A stretch of 11,778 nucleotides of DNA from a bacterium (GTDB lineage: Archaea; Thermoproteota; Nitrososphaeria; Nitrososphaerales; CADDZS01): NCBI GenBank assembly GCA_027310845.1, contig DAIDAB010000023.1, positions 1 to 11,778 of the forward strand, written 5' to 3'. The position numbers and the translations under genes are program-made. How positions within the stretch are numbered: position 1 is the first letter of the stretch; every line of letters starts with the position of its first letter. Positions 6,336 to 11,778 of this stretch are shown piece by piece. The notes under the pieces are model-generated. The model was not told where the DNA came from. It made no database searches and worked only from the letters and a program-made list of their open reading frames with translations.

Positions 6336-7265
6336 TCATTCTTTGGGCACTGGAACAGTGTTGAGCATTTCGTTGAGCATGCTCTCCTTGGTGATATCTT
6401 CAGTGATAGCCTCTGGGCGGAGAAACATTCGGTGCTGAATAACATATGGCGCCAAGAATTTCACATCGTCAGGGATCACATGATCTCTCCCTTCTAGAAA
6501 TGCCAATGCGCGGGATCCCTTGTGAAGTGCAATCGAGGCTCGCGTGCTCATAGGGCTCTTTAGACTAGGTGATGGACGAAGATAATTTACCAAGCTCACG
6601 ATGTATTGTTTCACTTGGTCAGAAACGAAAATCTCTTTCACTGTTTCAAATTTCGAAACAATATCATCCAAAGTAAGCAGTTGTTTGCATTTACCAGATT
6701 CGATTGCATCGATCCGCGAGAGAATCTCGACCTCGTCCCGACCGGAAGGATAGCTCATCTCCACGGAGAAAGCAAATCTGTCTGACTGCACTTCGCTTAG
6801 TGGATACGTGCCAGCGGCGCCGAACGCGACTTGAGTTGCAATTACTATGAAAGGCTCGTTCAGCCTCATCGTCTGACCCTCTATGCTCACCTGTCTTTCC
6901 TGCATTGATTCCAGAAGGGCAGATTGCGCCTTCGGAGTCGCTCTGTTCAGTTCATCTACAAGAATCACGTTTGCGAATATAGGACCTTTGCGAAGATCGA
7001 ACGAACCTTTCTTCTGGTAGTAGACATAGGTGCCGAGGATATCTGCCGGCAGAGTATCCGGAGTCATCTGAATCCGTTTAAATTCTCCACCGATAGTCTG
7101 GGCGAAGGCTTTTGCAAGGCTGGTCTTTCCGAGACCAGGATTCCCCTCGAGCAAGATATGACCCTGGCTAAGCAGTGAAACGACCATGAGCTTGATGATC
7201 TCCGTTCTGCCAACAACATTCTTGGAGATCTCTTCGACGAAGCGATTACTCAGGCTGTATTCCAT
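6336..7265 (-). CDS. MoxR-family AAA+ ATPase
   Basis: A 309-residue cytosolic ATPase of normal MoxR length. Walker A is GNPGLGKT (41-48), Walker B VILVDELNR (100-108), followed by the MoxR signature ATPKAQSALLESMQERQVSI (109-128). The Arg-finger region is QSDRF (160-164), and the sensor-2 Arg is R242 in MSTRAS. Sensor 1 is unusual: family members usually read ATQNP, but here residues 143-147 are ATQVA and the following loop is FGAAGTYPL rather than IEQEGTYPL. MoxR proteins act as chaperone-like remodellers working with vWA-type partners, here most likely the downstream DUF58 protein. The ATG at 7265 overlaps the end of the DUF4350 gene by 20 bp, implying coupled translation. Confidence 0.93.
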   Translation of the reverse strand: MEYSLSNRFVEEISKNVVGRTEIIKLMVVSLLSQGHILLEGNPGLGKTSLAKAFAQTIGGEFKRIQMTPDTLPADILGTYVYYQKKGSFDLRKGPIFANVILVDELNRATPKAQSALLESMQERQVSIEGQTMRLNEPFIVIATQVAFGAAGTYPLSEVQSDRFAFSVEMSYPSGRDEVEILSRIDAIESGKCKQLLTLDDIVSKFETVKEIFVSDQVKQYIVSLVNYLRPSPSLKSPMSTRASIALHKGSRALAFLEGRDHVIPDDVKFLAPYVIQHRMFLRPEAITEDITKESMLNEMLNTVPVPKE

Positions 7266-8247
7266 ACTTCTCTCTGTCCCGCCTTACGCGATTTAGAGTC
7301 TCCTTGTTAAACGTACTTGCAACCGGTTCGCTAATCATTTTCTCTAGAGAAGATATTTCTGTGAACATCGGTATTAGGAGTACTGCAGCTCCCACGAAAA
7401 CTAATGAAAATAAATAGCGAATCGGAACCGACGAGAGCTGATTGTAGACTGAAGCGAAATCTGCCTTGAGAGATGTTGCAGTGTTTGTTGGCCAGTGAGA
7501 GGTGTCCAAATACACCTGCGAATTTGCCATCAAATTGTTAATCAGAACTTCGTCATTAGCATTTGTCCACACAGAATTCGTGAAGAGGCTCGAATCTCCA
7601 ACAACAATAGCAAAACCTCTTCCGATCTTTTCCGCTGCTACGAGAGGAAATGAACCATGCAATCCGGAGTTCAAAGTTCCATTAGTCTCGATTGCCTGCG
7701 TGCTAGATGAGGCTACAACGACTGCCTGAGCAGAAGTTATTGTGAGAGGCCTAGGTTTGGTTAGAGCGATTCCACTCATATTGGTAAGAAATGGAAAGCT
7801 CTTGGACAAACCAGAGTTCACAAGTGCAACAGGATAGTCTTGGGACCGCCAGTTGTACGTTGAGTCAAGTACCACTTTGTTTTCGATTTGTATTCCGAGC
7901 CCCATGTTAGACATTAGGGAATTCGCGAAACCGTAACTATCAGCTATTACCAGCGTTCCCCCATATTGCACCAATTGCTTGACGAATGCAGCATCTCTTG
8001 GTGTAAATGGGGCGACTGGAGCCACTATGAGAAGTATGGTATTGTTGGATATAGGAGCATCTAGGAGAGCGCCTATCTCGTGGATCGAATACTTACTACT
8101 GACCGCATGCAATCCATTCCAGCCGTAGTTGTTCACGCTGTATGGTGTGCCGTCTGGGGCATACGAGACCAAGAAAACAAAGATTAGAACTGCAATTATG
8201 AACGAGCCCACCATGGAATCGATTAAGACTTTCTTCTCATGGTTCAT
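7246..8247 (-). CDS. DUF4350 membrane protein
   Basis: A 333-residue protein with one membrane helix near the N-terminus (about 11-29) and a second at about 277-296, so residues 30-276 lie outside the cytoplasm and the charged tail 297-333 inside. The ectodomain has a glutamine-amidotransferase-like (DUF4350) pattern: TILLIVAPVAPFTPRDA (70-86), GGTLVIADSYG (96-106) and GRGFAIVVGDSSLFTN (209-224). It probably binds rather than catalyses, since no Cys-His-Glu triad is visible. Three N-x-S/T sequons fall in the ectodomain. DUF4350 genes are typical neighbours of MoxR and DUF58. The ATG (8247-8245) directly abuts the previous stop with no gap (TAGATG), and a GAGGAG ribosome site lies inside the upstream gene. 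Confidence 0.83.
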   Translation of the reverse strand: MNHEKKVLIDSMVGSFIIAVLIFVFLVSYAPDGTPYSVNNYGWNGLHAVSSKYSIHEIGALLDAPISNNTILLIVAPVAPFTPRDAAFVKQLVQYGGTLVIADSYGFANSLMSNMGLGIQIENKVVLDSTYNWRSQDYPVALVNSGLSKSFPFLTNMSGIALTKPRPLTITSAQAVVVASSSTQAIETNGTLNSGLHGSFPLVAAEKIGRGFAIVVGDSSLFTNSVWTNANDEVLINNLMANSQVYLDTSHWPTNTATSLKADFASVYNQLSSVPIRYLFSLVFVGAAVLLIPMFTEISSLEKMISEPVASTFNKETLNRVRRDREKYGIQPE

Positions 8248-9399
8248 CTAATTAGCATCATCTCCTCGCGCCCAAGTAGTTTTTAATTCTTCAAGCAGTT
8301 GATCAGCATCCTTGACTCGCGATTCATCGAATTTCGATGAATACGCAAAGTCTTCCATGATCATCGCAATTTGAGAGAAGATTGCGGAGCCTTCTCCTTC
8401 CTTATCTCTCTTGGAGATCTCGTCAATAGTCTGTCTTATCGTGAGGCTTTCCACAAATCGAATTTGGAATTTTCTTATCGCAATGCTCAGAGCTTCTAGG
8501 TAAATGGAAATGATTCGTGAACTCCTGCCTTCTTTGGAGAGTTTACTTTCGGTTTCAGAATCTCGCTTTTTGTAAAGGGAATCCAGCGGATTAAGATCCG
8601 AAGATGATGTTGTGCGTTTCTTAGAGACAAGTTCCAAGTTTCTCACCTCGTATATTACAGCTCCTATTATTATCACCAGGACTGTGAATTCGGCCGGATT
8701 GAAAACTCCGATGGATCTCGTGGTTTGAGTTCTTTCAACGTAAGACTCTTCAGGGGTTGTCGAAATCGTTGCCTGCACTGTGGGAGAGAATTGAGTCAAC
8801 GGAACAGATACAGATACTTTGTAGTTGCCCAACGTATCTGTTGTTCCATAATACACTCCCCAAGGCAGAGCCACCGAGACAGCGCATCCGGCCAGAGCAG
8901 AGCCATTCGACTTGATGTTCCCAGTGATCGTCGCGGAGGTTCCGGGAATAATCACGGCAGGGACATTGAGAGTGTAATTGAGCGCCTTACGAACGACATC
9001 GACTAGAGTAAAATTGGACGAGGGGCCAAATAACCCGTTTGCCTCGAATGCAATGGTGATTTGGTACAGGCCATCGGCCGCGTCTGGAGGCACAGTCAGC
9101 GTCGTTTCAAATGCACCATTTAGGTCAGTCTTCGCGTAAAGCACGCTGTCGAACGCATTGATCCTGACGGTTCCATTTGGTGCTGGAGCCCCAGAATGTG
9201 TGAGCACGTGACCGCTGAGAGTGAAATTGAAGGAAGGCATCGATACTATGGTGTTGTTAGATATTGGGGCCGATTGGTTACTCTCCAAGAGGATTCTTTG
9301 AGTTGTATTGCTTGAGCCAACTGCAACAGCGGCCAACGCGATACTCAGAGAAACAAATGCAATCACAATCAAAATGAATAAGCTCTCTATGAATTTCAA
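8248..9399 (-). CDS. Membrane protein: Ig-like ectodomain plus DUF4129-like cytoplasmic tail
   Basis: About 383 residues from a TTG at 9399. That start is preceded by GAGGT (9414-9410), overlaps the upstream stop region, and gives a compact signal (MKFIESLF then a helix at 7-28). In-frame ATG 9465 or TTG 9468 would add 22-23 residues and overlap the upstream gene by more than 50 bp; they cannot be excluded. Two beta-sandwich repeats of carboxypeptidase-regulatory/Ig type follow (about 57-136, with FNFTLSGHVLTHSGAPAPNG, and 141-215, with GTSATITGNIKSNGSALAG). A second helix (236-252) then leads to a cytoplasmic domain. Its end (about 298-375, ISIYLEALSIAI, ESLTIRQTIDEI) resembles DUF4129, a usual MoxR-cluster domain. 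All eight sequons lie in the ectodomain. It likely links an outside ligand to the MoxR/DUF58 machinery (inference). Confidence 0.78.
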   Translation of the reverse strand: MKFIESLFILIVIAFVSLSIALAAVAVGSSNTTQRILLESNQSAPISNNTIVSMPSFNFTLSGHVLTHSGAPAPNGTVRINAFDSVLYAKTDLNGAFETTLTVPPDAADGLYQITIAFEANGLFGPSSNFTLVDVVRKALNYTLNVPAVIIPGTSATITGNIKSNGSALAGCAVSVALPWGVYYGTTDTLGNYKVSVSVPLTQFSPTVQATISTTPEESYVERTQTTRSIGVFNPAEFTVLVIIIGAVIYEVRNLELVSKKRTTSSSDLNPLDSLYKKRDSETESKLSKEGRSSRIISIYLEALSIAIRKFQIRFVESLTIRQTIDEISKRDKEGEGSAIFSQIAMIMEDFAYSSKFDESRVKDADQLLEELKTTWARGDDAN

Positions 9400-9409
9400 A
9401 TGTACTAGT

Positions 9410-9414
9410 ACCTC
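9410..9414 (-). promoter_or_regulatory. Shine-Dalgarno GAGGT deciding the start of the Ig/DUF4129 gene
   Basis: Minus-strand GAGGT overlaps the TGA stop of the two-TM gene and stands 10 bases before the TTG at 9399. It favours that start over ATG 9465, which has no comparable site. Confidence 0.4.
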
Positions 9415-10153
9415 ACTCGATGACTTGGAGCGTGAGTCTTGTAAGACCCTGATCTGATTTCTCATCAACCATCCGAACAGGGAGTTTCTTTACTGCTGCA
9501 ACAACGCAGGATACGACGCAGCTGACCGGGGATCCAAGACTAGCATTAAAGAACGGAGAATCCGAGGAGAGTTTCGGTTTTGCTATCTGCACCTTTACGA
9601 ATTTTGCCTCTTTATCTTCTAGCAACGTCACTGAGGAAGCAAGGTCAGACACTTCGACTACAGAGTACCTTACTGCTTGCTCTAAATCACTATCCTGATC
9701 CACCTTGGAAAGACGCACAATTTCATTGCCTGGTGGGTACAGGAAAAGGCCATCGATTCCTCCATATCTAGAAATGAATCTCTCTGGGGCTCTTGAGACA
9801 TTCTGTATTAGTAATGATGCTGAGAAACTCTGGGAATTGGTTGATGTATCTGATGAGAGAGGAATCAGCGCTCGAATTTTCCTATCCTCGGTGGGGATGA
9901 AATAGGCTTTCTCTTTGAGCATCGATTCTTCCAATATCATTTCAATATTTGAGATTGAATCTTGGAGCAAGGCCTTGTATGCATCTCGCGGGACAGGTTC
10001 TGGCACGATTAAGATTATCAAGGCGCCTATGATTGCAAGATCTAGACCCACTGCAGTGATGGAGACGCTCTGAGAAATTATGTAGCCCAGCGCAGTGAGC
10101 ACGATTCCTATTACGAGAAAATCGATGCCCACAATGGTATTGCGATCTACCAA
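9413..10153 (-). CDS. Two-TM membrane protein with soluble domain, function unknown
   Basis: A 246-residue protein that I do not recognise as a named family. Two membrane helices (about 7-27 and 32-50) with a short turn are followed by PEPVPRDAYKALL and a helical stretch, then a mixed alpha/beta soluble domain (about 80-246). Few residues are available outside, so the soluble part is probably cytoplasmic. Noticeable pieces are EKAYFIPTEDRKIRALIPLS (81-100) and a C-x3-C pair (C212, C216) in SPVSCVVSCVVAAVKKLPV. The start is TTG at 10153; an in-frame TGA stands four codons upstream, so no longer version is possible. The gap to the previous stop is 20 bp and its end precedes the next gene's start by 13 bp (or overlaps it, if the longer start is used), so it belongs to the same operon. 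Confidence 0.75.
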   Translation of the reverse strand: MVDRNTIVGIDFLVIGIVLTALGYIISQSVSITAVGLDLAIIGALIILIVPEPVPRDAYKALLQDSISNIEMILEESMLKEKAYFIPTEDRKIRALIPLSSDTSTNSQSFSASLLIQNVSRAPERFISRYGGIDGLFLYPPGNEIVRLSKVDQDSDLEQAVRYSVVEVSDLASSVTLLEDKEAKFVKVQIAKPKLSSDSPFFNASLGSPVSCVVSCVVAAVKKLPVRMVDEKSDQGLTRLTLQVIE

Positions 10154-10173
10154 TCTTCGAGATCACATCTTGC

Positions 10174-10857
10174 CTATATGTCATGGAGCATTTTGTAATA
10201 CCTGTGTTTTTTTGCCAAGCCAAATGACAAGAGGGCAATTGTCAACACGGCCAGGCTTAATGCAATTGGAATCAGTCTTATTCCGAATGGTGTGAAATTG
10301 AGGACGAGACCAACCAGCGGGACGATCGCAAGACTTAGACCAATTGAGAGGGCCATCCTAGTGATGCTGTCTTCCATGTCTTGCTTTCTTGCGAATAGAA
10401 ACTCTACCAAGGAATATCCGGGAAGAAAAAGTATCAGCAGACCTCCGAGGAGATACCTTAGGTACAGCGCGAAGCCGCTTGTGATGTAAATTGAAATCAC
10501 TGACAACACGACAGCCATTACAGACCCCCAGAACCAAAGCGAGTTGGTAGAAATTGAGTATCTTCCAAGGGACTTGCTCGGTTTACCTTCTACTATCCTA
10601 ATTTTCCCTTCCGATTGGAGCTGTATCAATTTCGAAATTATCCGGTCAGGTTTGTACCCCAGCTTGGCACCAATCTCGGTGACCAGGCCTTCAACAGTCA
10701 CATCGTTTTTCTCTGATATTTTCTCCAGTGCAAGTTGCTCTATTCCTCTCTGCTGCGGATTGGAGATATTTCCTGGGGCGCTTGAAGGCGAGTTGTTTTG
10801 TCCTTGGGCGCCGGAGGCTTTGGATTGGCGCTTCAAATAGCCGTCACGTTTACCCAT
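10174..10857 (-). CDS. Winged-helix plus four-TM protein, N-terminal half of DUF1616
   Basis: About 227 residues from ATG 10857 (an ATG at 10914 would add 19 residues and lengthen the overlap with the upstream gene from 25 to 82 bp). After a polar, probably disordered start (1-37) comes a winged-helix-like region (39-92: IEQLALEKISEKNDVTVEGL, then EGKIRIVEGK). Four membrane helices follow (about 106-125, 134-152, 166-187, 192-213). The segment YLRYLLGGLLILFLPGYSLV and the following RMALSIGLSLAIVPLVGLVL and FGIRLIPIALSL match the membrane part of archaeal DUF1616 proteins. It stops after helix four with a short basic tail and lacks the ectodomain that normally follows. That ectodomain is encoded by the gene just upstream. 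The winged helix at the membrane may sense or regulate (inference). Confidence 0.8.
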   Translation of the reverse strand: MGKRDGYLKRQSKASGAQGQNNSPSSAPGNISNPQQRGIEQLALEKISEKNDVTVEGLVTEIGAKLGYKPDRIISKLIQLQSEGKIRIVEGKPSKSLGRYSISTNSLWFWGSVMAVVLSVISIYITSGFALYLRYLLGGLLILFLPGYSLVEFLFARKQDMEDSITRMALSIGLSLAIVPLVGLVLNFTPFGIRLIPIALSLAVLTIALLSFGLAKKHRYYKMLHDI

Positions 10858-11309
10858 AGTTGGTTCCACAGTCCGGTGTAAGTGAAATTCGAAAAGGTTG
10901 GATTGTACGACCATAATTCGAATATCATTCTCAGATTCGTGCCAGCCTGACTAATTGAAAGTTCAATCGGGAAGGTCATGTTTTGCCCGTCGGCTATGAC
11001 ATAGGAATACGTCGCGAGTATGGGGGCATTGGCAGAAGTGGAATTTGAAATGACAGTGCTCACATTTCCTAGTTTCACATATAGTTCGTAGTAACTTACT
11101 ACACCTTCGTGATTTCCTATATATCCATAGATTAGGAAAGTCTGATTGGTAGTTAGTGATGCAGGATAGTTCTGCAGTGTCTTCTGAGGTCCAAGCAAGC
11201 CAAGCTCAGAAAATGGTTGGTTGTTCGAGGGAATAAGCGGTTGCGCGATAGCAACGCCAGCAAGCATGCAAATGATTACCAGTGCGACTAGCCCTGTTTC
11301 CTTATCCAC
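10833..11309 (-). CDS. Membrane-anchored ectodomain, C-terminal half of DUF1616
   Basis: A 158-residue protein with one N-terminal helix (about 5-23, signal peptide or anchor) and a beta-rich ectodomain. FSELGLLGP (33-41), NYPASL (47-52), GNHEGVVSYYELYVKLGN (65-82), LRMIFELW (126-133) and the closing LWNQLWVNVT (147-156) follow the pattern of the C-terminal half of DUF1616, which continues from the membrane half in single-chain relatives. Six N-x-S/T sequons (N55, N82, N89, N110, N141, N154) fit an exported, glycosylated domain. The start is GTG (11309-11307), overlapping the upstream TAA by 8 bp, with GGTGAGG just ahead. It probably pairs with the next gene product to rebuild a whole DUF1616 protein. 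The family match is from memory of its motifs. Confidence 0.8.
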   Translation of the reverse strand: MDKETGLVALVIICMLAGVAIAQPLIPSNNQPFSELGLLGPQKTLQNYPASLTTNQTFLIYGYIGNHEGVVSYYELYVKLGNVSTVISNSTSANAPILATYSYVIADGQNMTFPIELSISQAGTNLRMIFELWSYNPTFSNFTYTGLWNQLWVNVTAI

Positions 11310-11778
11310 TCCGCCTCACCACGTGATTGCTGTACAATATGAACCAGATAATCCGGTAGATCCGCCCACCGTACAAATACACGAGAGCGCCAAGTATCCC
11401 GATCGCGATAATACCTGCGACTGATTCCTCGACCACAAGTTGTCTAGCTGCAGCACCGGCCTGGCCAATGGAGGGAGCTTCGGAGGAGACTTGTTGCGCG
11501 AGTTGAATTGCACTCTGCAGATCTGCAGTAGCTTGTGACGGATTGGTAGAATTCTCTGACTGGGCTTTCTGTACAAGGGCTATTGCATTGTTAAGTATCT
11601 CGACAAGGGTACTAACATTTCCGCCATTTTGCTGGGCGTTGTAAGTTGCCGAGAAAGCTGAATTTATCGCGCTTTTTGCATTTACAAAGCCAGCAGGACT
11701 TGCGGCGTTTGTATGAAATGGAGAGAGAACTGATGCAAGTAGCACAATCATTGCAATAGTGCTAATTAACCTAGAATG
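11302..11778 (-). CDS. Exported helical protein with C-terminal membrane anchor (5' end beyond window)
   Basis: The frame is open from the right edge to a TAA at 11304-11302. The first ATG inside the window (11751) would give 149 residues, but the nine upstream codons are also open and read HSRLISTIA. They supply the positive charge a signal peptide needs before MIVLLASVLSPFHTNAAS, so the true start is probably outside the window. Numbering from that ATG, the mature part (about 20-100) is Ala/Gln/Asn-rich and alpha-helical (NVSTLVEILNNAIALVQKAQ; ATADLQSAIQLAQQ), suggesting a helical bundle or coiled coil. A membrane helix (about 108-128) and a basic tail (YRIIWFILYSNHVVRRSG) follow. No catalytic motif is seen. 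It overlaps the next start by 8 bp and is the first visible gene of the array. Confidence 0.78.
   Translation of the reverse strand, partial: HSRLISTIAMIVLLASVLSPFHTNAASPAGFVNAKSAINSAFSATYNAQQNGGNVSTLVEILNNAIALVQKAQSENSTNPSQATADLQSAIQLAQQVSSEAPSIGQAGAAARQLVVEESVAGIIAIGILGALVYLYGGRIYRIIWFILYSNHVVRRSG

Noticed and set aside
5932..6438. 168-residue plus-strand frame across the DUF58/MoxR junction
   Set aside because: It is antisense to two clear genes with strong motifs; the hydrophobic runs are reflections of the DUF58 membrane helices.
9942..10238. 98-residue minus-strand frame overlapping the two-TM gene and the DUF1616 membrane gene
   Set aside because: It lies in a different frame from both supported proteins and reads as low-quality His/Arg/Cys-rich sequence.
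11316..11576. 86-residue minus-strand frame inside the exported helical protein
   Set aside because: The overlapping frame has a coherent signal, helical region and anchor; this one has none.
1..11778. CRISPR array, insertion sequence or prophage genes
   Set aside because: No regularly spaced repeats, transposase-like proteins or terminal inverted repeats were seen.

Overview
The window looks archaeal. Several genes have AT-rich TATA-like boxes about 28-31 bases upstream of their start codons, which fits leaderless or nearly leaderless transcripts. Many starts are TTG, and the protein families (DUF1616, TspO, stand-alone CBS pair, MoxR/DUF58 membrane cluster) fit an archaeon. By eye the best guess is Nitrososphaeria/Thermoproteota or a neighbouring lineage. 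That placement is inference, because no rRNA or ribosomal protein gene is present.

Left part (1-4848), mostly single genes with their own promoters. A minus-strand gene cut by the left edge encodes a probable ribbon-helix-helix protein with a Cys/His tail. A divergent GDT1/TMEM165-type (UPF0016) membrane transporter follows on plus. A GlcD/D-lactate-dehydrogenase type FAD oxidase lies on minus; its stop and the transporter's stop are 3 bp apart. A GmhA-like SIS isomerase on plus is divergent from the oxidase. Then come a two-CBS-domain protein and a TspO/MBR membrane protein, both on plus. The 272-bp gap before TspO holds a short minus-strand reading frame that resembles an eroded P-type ATPase fragment.

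Right part (4932-11778), one co-directional minus-strand array of eight overlapping or closely spaced genes, read from high to low coordinates. In order: an exported helical protein with a C-terminal membrane anchor (its start is probably beyond the right edge); a membrane-anchored ectodomain matching the C-terminal half of DUF1616; a winged-helix plus four-helix membrane protein matching the N-terminal half of DUF1616; a two-TM protein with a soluble domain; an Ig-like-domain membrane protein with a DUF4129-like cytoplasmic tail; a DUF4350 membrane protein; a MoxR AAA+ ATPase; and a DUF58 protein. The MoxR/DUF58/DUF4129/DUF4350 core is a known combination in bacteria and archaea. Here it is joined to a split DUF1616 and to ectodomains rich in N-glycosylation sequons.

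A reasonable reading, which is inference, is a cell-envelope complex: MoxR and DUF58 act on the cytoplasmic side, and the Ig, DUF4350 and DUF1616 domains face the pseudo-periplasm or S-layer. This array is the most promising system in the window. MoxR lacks the usual sensor-1 Asn and DUF58 lacks a recognisable MIDAS.
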